A stretch of 64,000 bases of DNA from Mumia sp050632745 (GCF_050632745.1 NZ_JBODSD010000002.1:1178001-1242000); one strand, 5' to 3'; shown: positions 7,530 through 17,130, counted from the first letter of the stretch. The notes: generated by a model not told the origin, from the letters alone. A program made the numbers and translations.

Positions 7530-9917
7530 ATGACCGAGGAAGACCGACCGGACGACGACGTGGTGTCACGTCTGACGCTGGAGCAGAAGGCATCGCTGAC
7601 CTCGGGCAGCGACTTCTGGCACACGCAGCCGGTCGAGGACGCGGGCATCGCGAGCATCATGATGGCCGACGGGCCGACCGGTCTGCGCAAGCAGGCGGGC
7701 GAGCCCGGCCTGTCGATGGGGCTGAGCTCCAGCGTGCCGGCGACGTGCTTCCCCACGGCGACCTCGCTCGGCTCGTCCTGGGACACCGACCTCGTCGAGC
7801 GCGTCGCCGCCGCGATCGCGCGTGAGGCGCGCGCCGAGGGCGTCTCCGTCGTGCTCGCCCCGGGGGTCAACATCAAGCGGTCGCCGCTGTGCGGGCGCAA
7901 CTTCGAGTACCTCTCCGAGGACCCCCACCTGTCGGGCGAGCTCGGTCTCGCGTTCGTGCGCGGGCTGCAGTCCGAAGGTGTCGGCGCCTCCGTGAAGCAC
8001 TTCGCCGCCAACAACGCCGAGACCGACCGGATGCGGGTCTCCGCCGACGTCGACGAGCGCACGCTGCACGAGATCTACCTCGCGGCGTTCGAGCGGGTGG
8101 TCACCGCCGGCGACCCCTGGACGGTGATGGCGTCGTACAACCGGATCAACGGCACCTACGCCACCGAGAACGCCTGGCTGCTGCGCGAGGTGCTGCGCGA
8201 CACCTGGGGGTTCGAGGGCGTGGTCGTCTCCGACTGGGGCGCCGTCCACGATCGCGCCGCCGCGCTGCGCGGCGGGACGGATCTGGCGATGCCGCCGTTC
8301 GGGGACGACGACGCGGTCGTGGACGCCGTACGCTCCGGGTCGCTCGACGAGCAGGTTCTCGACGAGTCCGTACGCCGGGTGCTGGCGCTGGTCGAGCGCG
8401 CGCACGCCGCGGCCCCCGCCGACAGGGGCGACCCTGACCATGACGACGCGGCCTCCGCCGACGACCACCTCACCCATCACGAGCTCGCCCGCGAGGCCGC
8501 GACGGCCGGGGCCGTGCTGCTGAAGAACGAGCGGGTCGGTGGCGTCCCGGTCCTGCCGATCGCCGACGCAGGCTCGATCCTGGTCGTCGGCGAGCTCGCC
8601 CGCACCCCGCGCTACCAGGGCTCCGGGTCCTCGCGCGTCAACCCGACCCGCGTGGACGTCCCCCTGGACGCGCTGCGCGAGGCGGCGGGCACGGAGCTCG
8701 CCTTCGAGCCGGGCTACACCCTCGACGGCACGCCCGAGGAGGACCGCACGCTGCGCGCGGCCGCCGTCGAGGCGGCTCACGGCGACCGCGTCGTCGTGTG
8801 CTTCCTGGGTCTCCCCGACAGCTACGAGTCCGAGGGCTACGACCGCACGCACCTCGACCTCCCGCCCGCGCAGCAGGAGCTGGTGCAGGAGCTGGCGTCG
8901 GCCAACCCGCGCGTCGTGGTCGTGCTCGCCAACGGCGGCATCGTCACGCCGGTCGCGTGGTCCCGCGAGGTGCCGGCGCTGCTGGAGATGTGGCTCGGAG
9001 GGCAGGCGGCGGGCTCGGCCGCGGCCGACATCCTGCTCGGGCGTGCCGAGCCGACCGGCCGGCTCGCGGAGACCATCCCGTTCCGGCTCGAGGACACCCC
9101 CGCGTACCTCGACTTCCCCGGCCACCTCGGGCACTCGCGCTACGGCGAGGGCGTCTTCGTCGGCTACCGCTACTACGACGTCAGGCGGGTCCCCCCGGCG
9201 TACGCGTTCGGGCACGGGCTCGGCTACACGACGTTCGCCCAGGGCGACCTCTCCGTCGAGGTCTCCGGCGAGGGCGACGACGTGCGCGCGACCGTGTCCG
9301 TCACCGTGACCAACACCGGCGCGCGCCGCGGGACCGAGATCGTCCAGGTGTACGTGTCCGACCTCGACGCCCCGGTGGCCCGACCCGAGCGGGAGCTGAA
9401 GGGCTTCGCGCGCGTCACGCTCGACCCGACCGCCTCGGAGCGGGTCACGGTGGAGCTCGACGCGCGTGCCTTCGCCTACTGGCACCCGACCCTGCGACGG
9501 TGGGTGGTCGAGCCCGGCACGTTCATCGTGTCGATCGGCGCGTCGTCGGCCGACCTGCGGCGCAGCGTCACGGTCACGGTGGGCGGGACGGAGATCCGGA
9601 CCCCGCTGTCGGCCGAGTCGACGCTCGCCGAGTGGAGCGACGACCCGGTGGGCGGCCCGCTGCTCGCGAAGGCGTTCGGCGGTACCGAGGATGAGCCGAC
9701 GGCGGCCGGGCAGGCGATGGCGGCGCAGGTGCCGCTCTCGGCGTTCGCGGGCCTGGCGGGCTTCCCCCGCGCGACGGTGGACGCGCTGGTCGCCCAGGTC
9801 GGGTCCGGCGGTGCCGACGCTCCGTCCCGGGGTGAGGGTACGGCGCGGGCCGACGAGGCCGACGAACCCACGGGCCGGCCGGTCGAGGCGCTCGGGGACC
9901 CCGGCGCTACGCCGTGA
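7530..9917 (+). CDS. Glycoside hydrolase family 3 beta-glucosidase-like enzyme
   Basis: 795 residues. GH3 N-terminal barrel: NFEYLSEDPHLSGELG, KHFAANNAETDRM, and VVVSDWGAVH with the catalytic nucleophile Asp235. GH3 C-terminal domain follows from about residue 320, then a C-terminal fibronectin III-like domain (VSVTVTNTGARRGTEIVQVYV near residue 590). The final ~100 residues are a low-complexity tail not typical of the family. No signal peptide is seen, so it probably cleaves imported oligosaccharides. No CebR box precedes it, so it is probably controlled apart from the ceb operon. The ATG at 7530 was preferred to an upstream GTG because of its ribosome binding site. The 3' end overlaps the convergent permease gene by 11 nt. 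Confidence 0.9.
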   Translation: MTEEDRPDDDVVSRLTLEQKASLTSGSDFWHTQPVEDAGIASIMMADGPTGLRKQAGEPGLSMGLSSSVPATCFPTATSLGSSWDTDLVERVAAAIAREARAEGVSVVLAPGVNIKRSPLCGRNFEYLSEDPHLSGELGLAFVRGLQSEGVGASVKHFAANNAETDRMRVSADVDERTLHEIYLAAFERVVTAGDPWTVMASYNRINGTYATENAWLLREVLRDTWGFEGVVVSDWGAVHDRAAALRGGTDLAMPPFGDDDAVVDAVRSGSLDEQVLDESVRRVLALVERAHAAAPADRGDPDHDDAASADDHLTHHELAREAATAGAVLLKNERVGGVPVLPIADAGSILVVGELARTPRYQGSGSSRVNPTRVDVPLDALREAAGTELAFEPGYTLDGTPEEDRTLRAAAVEAAHGDRVVVCFLGLPDSYESEGYDRTHLDLPPAQQELVQELASANPRVVVVLANGGIVTPVAWSREVPALLEMWLGGQAAGSAAADILLGRAEPTGRLAETIPFRLEDTPAYLDFPGHLGHSRYGEGVFVGYRYYDVRRVPPAYAFGHGLGYTTFAQGDLSVEVSGEGDDVRATVSVTVTNTGARRGTEIVQVYVSDLDAPVARPERELKGFARVTLDPTASERVTVELDARAFAYWHPTLRRWVVEPGTFIVSIGASSADLRRSVTVTVGGTEIRTPLSAESTLAEWSDDPVGGPLLAKAFGGTEDEPTAAGQAMAAQVPLSAFAGLAGFPRATVDALVAQVGSGGADAPSRGEGTARADEADEPTGRPVEALGDPGATP

Positions 9918-10698
9918 CCTGACCGAACCGCACGAGCGCGACCGACTCGAACGCGCTCACCACCGCGTACAGCACGATCGACGTCGCGGTGACGACCACG
10001 ATGCTGGCCCAGAGCTGGTCGTACGCGTAGGCGGGGATCGCCTTGATCATGCTCGACCCGAGGCCCTCGCCGCTCGCGAGCCACTCGGCGACCAGGGCAC
10101 CGATCAGGGCCGCGGGGACCGAGAGGCGCGCCGCGGCGAAGATCGACGGCGTCGCCGACGGCACGGCGACCGTACGCAGGGCGGTCCACCGGCTGCCGCC
10201 GTACGCGGCGACCACGTCGAGCGACTGGCGCGAGGCCGAGCGCAGTCCGAGGACGATCGTCACGAGCGCGGGGAAGAACACGACGATCCCGCCGAGGACG
10301 GCGACGCCGAGCTGTCCCCGCCCGAAGACGAGCGCGATCACGGGGGTCATCGCCACCAGCGGCACGGACCGCAGGATCATCGCGACCGGCATCGTCGCCT
10401 GCTCGACCACCGGCGCGAGGACGAAGAGCGCCGCCATCACCAACGCCGCGGCCATGCCGGCCGCGAACCCCCAGCCGGCGTCGCGCAGCGTGATCGCGAG
10501 GTCACCGAGGACGAGCTCCCGGTTGGCGGCGGCGTTCTCGCCGGCGAACAGGTAGTCCCAGACGGCCTGCGGCGTCTGGCCCACCCGCGGGCCGATCTCC
10601 GGGAACGCGGCCAGGAACAGCATCCACAGCACGACGACGACGAGGCCGGCGAGCAGGATCGGTCCGACGGTGCGGACCAGCGGGCGGACGACGGTCAT
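9907..10698 (-). CDS. ABC transporter permease (SsuC/TauC/ThiX type)
   Basis: 263 residues, six predicted membrane segments, and the BPD_transp_1 coupling region AAYGGSRWTALRTVAVPSA, which contacts the ATPase. It is the last gene of a minus-strand importer operon (binding protein, ATPase, permease, permease). Its ATG overlaps the preceding permease stop (ATGA). Two different permease genes imply a heterodimeric membrane pore. The substrate is not visible from this gene. Transcription converges on the GH3 gene. Confidence 0.88.
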   Translation of the reverse strand: MTVVRPLVRTVGPILLAGLVVVVLWMLFLAAFPEIGPRVGQTPQAVWDYLFAGENAAANRELVLGDLAITLRDAGWGFAAGMAAALVMAALFVLAPVVEQATMPVAMILRSVPLVAMTPVIALVFGRGQLGVAVLGGIVVFFPALVTIVLGLRSASRQSLDVVAAYGGSRWTALRTVAVPSATPSIFAAARLSVPAALIGALVAEWLASGEGLGSSMIKAIPAYAYDQLWASIVVVTATSIVLYAVVSAFESVALVRFGQVTA

Positions 10699-11464
10699 CG
10701 TGCACTCCTCGTCTGGGCGCCCACCGACCACGGGGCGACGACGCGGCCGATCCAGGACACGACCAGATAGCCGACCCCGGCGAGCAGCCCGGCCGCGAGC
10801 GCGTAGCCCCAGGTGCGGGGGATGTTCGAGTTCTGCTGGGCGGCGGTGAGCGCGACGCCGATGCCGGAGTCGATCCCGCCGAGGTACTCGCCGAGGATCG
10901 TCCCGAGCACCGCTGCGGGCGCGGCGATCTTGAGCGCCGCGAAGACGCTCGGGAGCGACGACGTGACCTGGATCCGGCGGAACTGCTGCCACCGCCCTCC
11001 GCCGTAGGAGCGGACGAGGTCGAGCGACGCACGGTCGGCCGACCGGAACCCGCCGAGCGTGCCCACCATCGTCGTGAAGAAGACCGAGATCGCCGCCAGG
11101 AACACCGACGGCGCGCGGCCGCCGAACATGACCAGCACGATCGGACCCAGTGCGAGGATCGGGGTGCAGTAGGAGATGATCGCGAGCTGCGTCGCGACAC
11201 CCTCGACCGGCGGGACGAGCACGACGAGGACGGCCAGCGCGATCGCCAGGACGTTGCCCCACAGGAATCCCTGCAGCGCGCTCTGCGCGGTCACCGTGAC
11301 GTTCGGCCCGTACACCTCCCAGCCGTCCTCGAGCACCGACGCGAGGACGGTCCAGGGCGTCGGGATGGCGCCTCCGGCGACCTCCGTGACCCCGGCGAGC
11401 GCCCACAGCGCGATCACGGCAAGGACGCCGACGGCACCGGCGACCGGCTTGGGCACCGTCCGCA

Positions 11465-11465
<1 letters not shown>
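10695..11465 (-). CDS. ABC transporter permease (SsuC/TauC/ThiX type)
   Basis: 256 residues with about six membrane segments; the coupling helix region reads RSYGGGRWQQFRRIQVTSSLP. It is similar in layout to the downstream permease but clearly diverged, so an ancient duplication is likely. The start overlaps the ATPase stop by one base (TGATG), indicating coupled translation. It forms the importer membrane domain with the 9907-10698 product. Confidence 0.88.
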
Positions 11466-12301
<836 letters not shown>

Positions 12302-12302
12302 G

Positions 12303-13370
12303 TCAGACCAGGTCCGGGTTCTCGTCGTAGACCTCGCGGATCAGCGACATGTCGAAGAGGTCCTCCGCCGCGATCTCGATCTCCGCGCTGGCGAGCGCGG
12401 CGATGTTCTGGGCGATCTTCTCGTCGCTGATCGTGAGGATCCCGTTGGCGGCCGTCTCGTCGCTCTGGATGAGCTTGGACTGCGCGATGTTGTAGTCGAC
12501 CTGGTTGGCGAGGTCGAGGTCGAGGTCCTTGCCGTACTTCTCGACCGCCAGCTTCGCGGCCGCGTCGTGGTCGGCGATCGCGTCCTTCCAGCCCTTGATG
12601 AGGCCGAGGAGGTAGCCCTTGACGAGGTCGCGCTCCTCGTCGATCGCCTGCTGGCTGATGAGGATCGACTCGCCGACGAGCGGGAGCCCGTGGTCGGCGA
12701 ACAGGAAGGTCGAGTTCGCGAAGCCGTTGGCGGCCAGCGACAGCGGCTCGTTGGTGATGTAGGCGACCCAACCGTCCACCTCGCCCTTGGCCAGCGGCGT
12801 GGGGTCGAACTGCACGGAGACGATGTCCATGTCGTCGCGCGACAGGCCGTTGGCGGCGAGCAGCGCGTCGAAGACGAGGGTGTTGGTGTCCTGCACGCCG
12901 ATCTTCTTGCCGACCATGTCCTCCGGCGTCGCGATCGGGCTGTCCGCTCCGGAGACGATGCAGAACGGGCTGCGCTGGTACGTCGCGGCGATCGTCTTCG
13001 CCTCCAGGCCCTTGAGGATCGCCGGCGAGGCGAAGTCCGGGGTCGAGGTGCCGACCCAGACCTTGCCGGTGTCGAGCCCCGCCTCGGTGCCCGTACCGGC
13101 AGCGCCGCCCGCCAGGAGCTCGACGTCGAGACCAGCGTCCTTCCAGTAGCCCTTCTCGATCGCCATGTACTCGCCGGCGAACTCCACGTTCTTGATCCAC
13201 GACAGCTGCATGGCGACCTTCTTCAGGCCGTCCGCGCTGGCCTCGTCGTCGCTGCCGCAGGCAGCGAGCAGAGGAGCGGCGCCCACCGCCAGGCCCGCGA
13301 GTCCGGTGAGCTGGAGGAAGCGGCGCCGGTCCATGCGGCCGGTTCCGGCGAGGGGGGTACGACGGGTCAT
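12303..13370 (-). CDS. NMT1/THI5-like ABC substrate-binding lipoprotein
   Basis: 355 residues. The N-terminus combines a twin-arginine motif (RRRFLQ, residues 15-20) with a lipobox LLAAC ending at Cys38, so it is probably exported folded and lipid-anchored. The mature part begins VAMQLSWIKNVEFAGEYMAI, the opening strand of the NMT1/THI5 family that binds pyrimidine thiamine precursors, riboflavin or sulfonates. No TPP or FMN riboswitch was found upstream, so the ligand is open. The start at Met1 has an AGGAG site; Met13 is a possible alternative. It is the first gene of its operon. Confidence 0.87.
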   Translation of the reverse strand: MTRRTPLAGTGRMDRRRFLQLTGLAGLAVGAAPLLAACGSDDEASADGLKKVAMQLSWIKNVEFAGEYMAIEKGYWKDAGLDVELLAGGAAGTGTEAGLDTGKVWVGTSTPDFASPAILKGLEAKTIAATYQRSPFCIVSGADSPIATPEDMVGKKIGVQDTNTLVFDALLAANGLSRDDMDIVSVQFDPTPLAKGEVDGWVAYITNEPLSLAANGFANSTFLFADHGLPLVGESILISQQAIDEERDLVKGYLLGLIKGWKDAIADHDAAAKLAVEKYGKDLDLDLANQVDYNIAQSKLIQSDETAANGILTISDEKIAQNIAALASAEIEIAAEDLFDMSLIREVYDENPDLV

Positions 13371-13433
13371 CGGGGCTCCTGTGTGCGGTTCGGCGACGTC
13401 GGGATGTCGCGGAGCCTAAGGAGCACAGGTTTC

Positions 13434-13461
13434 CGTCGTGTCACCCGAGCAGGACACGACG
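13434..13461. promoter_or_regulatory. Perfect 9-bp dyad upstream of the ABC importer operon
   Basis: CGTCGTGTC (13434-13442), a 10-nt spacer, then GACACGACG (13453-13461). It lies 64 nt upstream of the importer start and 38 nt past the ybaK stop. It could be an operator or an RNA hairpin ending ybaK transcription; no T-run follows, which favours an operator. Confidence 0.55.
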
Positions 13462-13498
13462 TATCGACGCTGTTAACTCATGACTTCACACCGTCGGC

Positions 13499-13990
13499 TC
13501 AGGCCGGAGCCTCGCTGATCTCGGCCCGGGTCGCCCCGACGGCGTCGGCGAGCGCGTCGGCGTCGACGGTGATCCCGACACCGTGCCCTCCCCCGCCGAT
13601 GGAGATCGTGCCGGTGATCCCGGTGTCCATCACGACCGGCCAGGCGTTGGTGCTGCCGAGCGGGGTGATGGTGCCGCGCTCGTAGCCGGTCACCGCCTTC
13701 GCCGTCTCGGCGTCCGGCATCGAGACGCGGTTGACCTCGAGCAGCGCGCGCAGCTTCGGCCACGAGAACTCACGGTCTCCCGGCACCATGACGAACCGGT
13801 AGTCGCCGTCGCGCACGCGCACGACCAGCGTCTTGACGAGTGCGCGCGGCTCGATCCCCCGGGCTGCGGCCGCCTCCTCGAGCGACCGCACGCGGCCGTG
13901 GCGGGTGACGGTGTGCTCGAGGCCGAGCTCCTGCGCGGCGGCGATGGCGCGGGCGGACTGGTCGGACGGGTCGGGGTTCTCGGTCGTCAT
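13499..13990 (-). CDS. YbaK/EbsC-family aminoacyl-tRNA deacylase
   Basis: 163 residues, the full single-domain length. Family marks are the ALVKTLVVRV strand, VPGDREFSWPKLRALL, and the C-terminal glycine-rich segment (YERGTITPLGSTNAWPVVMD and SIGGGGHGVGITV). Relatives hydrolyse mischarged Cys-, Ala- or Pro-tRNA. It lacks the long prolyl-tRNA synthetase context, so it acts free in the cytoplasm. It is the last gene of a minus-strand run starting at 16968, 21 nt after the flavodoxin-like gene. Confidence 0.88.
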   Translation of the reverse strand: MTTENPDPSDQSARAIAAAQELGLEHTVTRHGRVRSLEEAAAARGIEPRALVKTLVVRVRDGDYRFVMVPGDREFSWPKLRALLEVNRVSMPDAETAKAVTGYERGTITPLGSTNAWPVVMDTGITGTISIGGGGHGVGITVDADALADAVGATRAEISEAPA

Positions 13991-14011
13991 GGAGCCATCG
14001 AAGCACGCGGC

Positions 14012-14623
14012 TCAACCGCTGGACGGGGGTGCCGACATGGGCGAGGCGGCGAGCGCCTTGGCGACGGCGACGAGGTTCGCCGCCATCGTCACCCCGGTCG
14101 TCTGCGACCACTCGTGGCCCTCGTCGGTCTCGGTGAAGCTGGGGCCCGGCCCAGGACCGCGGTTCCAGTACGTCCACGCCTGGCCCGGCACCGTGAAGCC
14201 GATGTCGCCCAGCGCCCCGGCGATCTCGGAGATGACGTGGTGGGCACCGTCCTCGTTGCCGGTGACGACGACGCCGGCCACCCGGTCGTACGCGACGGGC
14301 TTCCCGTCGTCGTCGGTCTCGGAGATCATCGCGTCGAGCCGCTCGAGCGCCTGCTGCGCGTACGAGCTGGGGTGCCCGACCCACGTCGGCGTCGCGAAGA
14401 CGAGGATCTCGCTGGACGTGATCGACCCGTGCACCCGCGGCCAGTCGTCACCCTCGCCCATGTCGGTCTCGACGCCGTGCGCGAGATCGAGGTCGGCCAG
14501 CCGGTAGCTGGTGGTGCGGACGCCCCACCCCTCCATCGCCGACACCACCACGTCCGCGAGGACCTGGGTGTTGGACGGTTCGGGCGACGCCTTGAGGGAG
14601 CAGTTGAGCAGCGTGGCACGCAC
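14012..14623 (-). CDS. Flavodoxin-like NAD(P)H-dependent oxidoreductase
   Basis: 203 residues from the GTG at 14623, chosen for the strong AGGAGGT site 4 nt before it. The N-terminus LLNCSLKASPEPSNTQVLAD is the FMN phosphate loop of the NADPH-dependent FMN reductase family, and FATPTWVGHPSSYAQQALERLD is the second flavin-binding segment. Relatives include quinone or azo reductases. The donor and acceptor are not predictable here. Confidence 0.85.
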   Translation of the reverse strand: MRATLLNCSLKASPEPSNTQVLADVVVSAMEGWGVRTTSYRLADLDLAHGVETDMGEGDDWPRVHGSITSSEILVFATPTWVGHPSSYAQQALERLDAMISETDDDGKPVAYDRVAGVVVTGNEDGAHHVISEIAGALGDIGFTVPGQAWTYWNRGPGPGPSFTETDEGHEWSQTTGVTMAANLVAVAKALAASPMSAPPSSG

Positions 14624-14667
14624 GGGACCTCCTCGGATCGGTCGCCCGGAGCGGTACCCGTTGCCGG

Positions 14668-15426
14668 TCACACCATGCGACGCACGAGGCCGAGCGGAGC
14701 GTGCCGCATGACGAAGGCGAGCGGGCGCCACGGCCACGACGGCACGATCCGCTCGGGCTTCTCGCTGTCGATCGCCGCGACCAGGGCGCGCGACCCGGTC
14801 TCGGTGTCGACCATGCCCTTCGGCTTCTGCTCGACCTGGTCGTTCATCTCCGAGGCGATGTAGCCGGGGAAGACGGTCGTCACCGCGATGTCGTGCCCCT
14901 TGCGGTTGACGAGGTCGGAGCGGATCCCCTCCGCGAGGTGCGCGAGGCCGGCCTTGGTGGCGGCGTACGTCGTCATCGAGCTCGGCATGCCGCGCATCGC
15001 CGACATCGAGGACACGACCACGAGGTGGCCGGACCGGCGCTCGTAGAAGTGCTCCATCGCCGCCTCGCACTGCGCGAGCGCGGCGACGAAGTTGGTCTCG
15101 GCGGTCTCGCGGTTGGCGGCGAACCTGCCGGTGCCGATGCGTCCGCCCTTGCCCAGCCCGGCGTTCACGACCACGCGGTCCAGGCCGCCGAGCTCGCTCG
15201 CCGCCGTCTTGAACACCGTGAAGACCTGGTCGTGGTCGGTCACGTCGAGCGCGTGGACGACGACGCGGATCGACGGGTGCGCCGCCTCGAGCTCGGCCTT
15301 GAGCGCCTCGAGCCGGTCGACGCGCCGGGCGGTCAGCGCGAGGTCGTGGCCCTTGGCGGCCCAGACGCGGGCCATGCCGGCGCCCAGGCCCGAGCTCGCA
15401 CCGGTGATGAGGATCGTCTTGCGCAT
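14668..15426 (-). CDS. Short-chain dehydrogenase/reductase
   Basis: 252 residues, classical SDR size. Cofactor motif GASSGLGAG (about residues 8-16), NAG in VVVNAGLGKGG, catalytic Ser in VVVSSMSAMRG, and YAATK with the Tyr and Lys. The C-terminal tail ends with a hydrophobic WPWRPLAFVMRHAP segment, common in lipid-acting SDRs that sit on membranes. It lies 19 nt after the phosphatase gene in one operon with a second SDR. Confidence 0.88.
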   Translation of the reverse strand: MRKTILITGASSGLGAGMARVWAAKGHDLALTARRVDRLEALKAELEAAHPSIRVVVHALDVTDHDQVFTVFKTAASELGGLDRVVVNAGLGKGGRIGTGRFAANRETAETNFVAALAQCEAAMEHFYERRSGHLVVVSSMSAMRGMPSSMTTYAATKAGLAHLAEGIRSDLVNRKGHDIAVTTVFPGYIASEMNDQVEQKPKGMVDTETGSRALVAAIDSEKPERIVPSWPWRPLAFVMRHAPLGLVRRMV

Positions 15427-15445
15427 AGGGGCTCCTGGCGAGAGG

Positions 15446-16123
15446 TCAGCGATACGTGACGAGGTCGTGCGGGAGGTGCGTGTGCTCGTTGAACGAGACG
15501 AGCGTCCGTCCGGACGAGCCGGTGATGAGCGTGGTGACGCCGGCGTTGATCGCGACCGTGTTGAGCCGCGGCCACAGCGCCTGCGCCTGCGGGGTCCACG
15601 TCTCGGCGTCGCCCGCGAGGACGTGCGCCGCGACGATCGCCAGCGGACCGCCCGAGGTGAACACGACCGCGCTCTCGCCGCGCCCCAGCGAGGTGGAGAG
15701 GCGGTCGAACGCCGCGAGGACGCGGCCGGTGAAGTGCGTGTACGGCTCGGGGTAGTCGTCGTCGTGCTCGCCGCTGATCCAGCGGGCGACCGCCGCGACG
15801 AAGAGCCGCTGGAACTCCTTCGGGTCGGTCACCGAGGCGGCCCGCCCGGGGGCGTACGCCTCGACCACGGACTCGTGCGGGAACTCGTCCCAGCCGTTGT
15901 CGACGTCGTAGCCGTCCGACGGACCGGCGGCGTCGAGCGCGGCGATCGCCGTCTGCGCGTGCCGCTTCATCGACCCGGCGACGGCGTGCGTCGGCAGGAA
16001 CCCGGACGCCTCCCACGACTGCCCGAGCGCGCTCGCCTGGGCGTACCCGCGCTCCGACAGCTGATCGTAGTCGTCGGAGCCGAACGACGCCTGGCCGTGG
16101 CGCACGAGGTGGATCGCGCTCAT
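15446..16123 (-). CDS. Histidine phosphatase (phosphoglycerate mutase-like) family protein
   Basis: 225 residues. The RHG motif IHLVRHGQASFG (residues 4-15) carries the phosphorylated histidine, and VVFTSGGP replaces the usual second HGG, so the second catalytic histidine is not at its normal site. Substrate residues (ERGYAQASALG) fit the small-molecule phosphatase branch. The start overlaps the upstream SDR stop (ATGA). The pairing with two SDRs is noted without a clear pathway. Confidence 0.83.
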   Translation of the reverse strand: MSAIHLVRHGQASFGSDDYDQLSERGYAQASALGQSWEASGFLPTHAVAGSMKRHAQTAIAALDAAGPSDGYDVDNGWDEFPHESVVEAYAPGRAASVTDPKEFQRLFVAAVARWISGEHDDDYPEPYTHFTGRVLAAFDRLSTSLGRGESAVVFTSGGPLAIVAAHVLAGDAETWTPQAQALWPRLNTVAINAGVTTLITGSSGRTLVSFNEHTHLPHDLVTYR

Positions 16124-16968
16124 CGCGCGACCCGTGCGCCCTGGGTCCGCGCTCCGCCGCGTGCCTCCTCGTCGGCCGCCGCCTTGCGCGCCGTGCGCAG
16201 CATCGCGGCGCGGTAGAGCCACGGGGCGAACCGCTTCGTCGCGTACGCCACGCGTGCGTCGCGGTCCGGGAGGATCACGTGCTTCCCGGCGTCGAGCTGG
16301 CGCAGGACCTCCGCGGCGACGGTGTCCGCACTGCGCCGGGAGCCGTCGATCAGCTGCCGCGCGGACGCGCTCGCGTCGGGGTCGGCGCTGCGGATCGAGT
16401 CGGCGAGGTTGGTGCGGAAGAAGGACGGGCAGATCACGGAGACGCCGACGCCGTACGGTTCGAGCTCCCACCGCAGCGTCTCGCTGAGGGCGACGACGCC
16501 GGCCTTCACCGCGTTGTACTCGCTCATCCGTGGCGGGTGCACCAGCCCGGCGGCCGACGCGGTGTTGACGAGGGTGCCCGAACGCTGCGCCTTGAGCAGC
16601 GGCGCGAAGGTCCGGCACCCGCGCGCGACGCCGAGGAGGTTGATCTCGGTGATCCACTCCCACTCGTCGGTGGTGGTGAGGTCGATGCGTCCGCCGGCGG
16701 CGACGCCGGCGTTGTTCACGACGACGTCGATCCCCTTCCAGGTCTCCTGCACCCACGTCAGCGCGCGAGCCCAGTCGGCGTCTGTGCGCACGTCGAGCGG
16801 CTGGTAGGTCAGGTCGCCGTGCAGGGCGGAGATGCTCGCGGGGAGGTCGGTGTGGACGTCGGTCGCGAGGACGCGGCACCCACGGTCGAGCAGCTGGGTG
16901 ACGAGGGCGAGCCCGAGGCCGGAGGCCGCTCCGGTGACGAGGACTCGGTCTCCTGTGCTGACGCTCAT
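16120..16968 (-). CDS. Short-chain dehydrogenase/reductase
   Basis: 282 residues. TGAASGLGLAL (cofactor), VVNNAGVAAGG, and the active-site order Ser (NTASAAG), Tyr and Lys (YNAVKAG). The ~60-residue C-terminal extension after the Rossmann fold resembles the longer SDRs that act on lipids or long alcohols. The ATG at 16968 was preferred to a start 123 nt upstream because a TACGCT -10 lies 7 nt before it. It heads the operon running to ybaK at 13499. Confidence 0.88.
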   Translation of the reverse strand: MSVSTGDRVLVTGAASGLGLALVTQLLDRGCRVLATDVHTDLPASISALHGDLTYQPLDVRTDADWARALTWVQETWKGIDVVVNNAGVAAGGRIDLTTTDEWEWITEINLLGVARGCRTFAPLLKAQRSGTLVNTASAAGLVHPPRMSEYNAVKAGVVALSETLRWELEPYGVGVSVICPSFFRTNLADSIRSADPDASASARQLIDGSRRSADTVAAEVLRQLDAGKHVILPDRDARVAYATKRFAPWLYRAAMLRTARKAAADEEARGGARTQGARVAR

Positions 16969-16975
16969 GCGGCAG

Positions 16976-16981
16976 AGCGTA
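16976..16981 (-). promoter_or_regulatory. -10 element TACGCT of the SDR operon
   Basis: On the minus strand TACGCT lies 7 nt before the ATG at 16968, indicating a leaderless transcript. Confidence 0.45.
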
Positions 16982-17040
16982 CCGAGCGGTCGCTTACCTC
17001 CGACGGCGGCAACCCGCGCTTCAGGCACCCGACTCCTGCG

Positions 17041-17058
17041 GTTACGTTTGTGTAACGA
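17041..17058. promoter_or_regulatory. GTTAC-N6-GTAAC dyad between SDR operon and ceb operon
   Basis: On the minus strand it reads TCGTTAC, six bases, GTAAC. The same TCGTTAC-N6-GTAAC occurs within the thiolase promoter (36779-36796). It lies 7 nt from the first CebR box and about 70 nt upstream of the SDR start. Confidence 0.4.
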
Positions 17059-17062
17059 CTCG

Positions 17063-17076
17063 TGGGAGCGCTCCCA
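17063..17076. promoter_or_regulatory. CebR operator 1 (TGGGAGCGCTCCCA)
   Basis: Perfect 14-bp palindrome identical to the operator described for Streptomyces CebR. It lies 7 bp upstream of the -35 element. Its centre is 54 bp from operator 2, a spacing that could allow looping. Confidence 0.92.
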
Positions 17077-17083
17077 ATCGCTC

Positions 17084-17113
17084 TTGACCAACGTCTGTGA
17101 CGGCCGCCACAGT
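17084..17113 (+). promoter_or_regulatory. Putative cebE promoter between the two CebR boxes
   Basis: TTGACC (17084-17089), an 18-nt spacer, then CACAGT (17108-17113). Transcription would start within or just before operator 2, so a bound repressor would block initiation. Confidence 0.5.
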
Positions 17114-17116
17114 TCG

Positions 17117-17130
17117 TGGGAGCGCTCCCA
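17117..17130. promoter_or_regulatory. CebR operator 2 (TGGGAGCGCTCCCA)
   Basis: Second perfect copy of the palindrome, immediately downstream of the putative -10 and 30 nt before the cebE start. Confidence 0.92.

Noticed and set aside
5564..8062. Long open frame on the minus strand across the GNAT, DUF2804 and GH3 region
   Set aside because: Its translation is Arg/Pro/Ser-rich antisense composition typical of high-GC shadows; only the short VQDETRSRVEALGCG stretch is discussed, as a frameshift clue.
13371..13498. TPP or FMN riboswitch before the NMT1-type importer
   Set aside because: The conserved CTGAGA and ACCTGATCTGG-type cores are absent; only a simple dyad is present.
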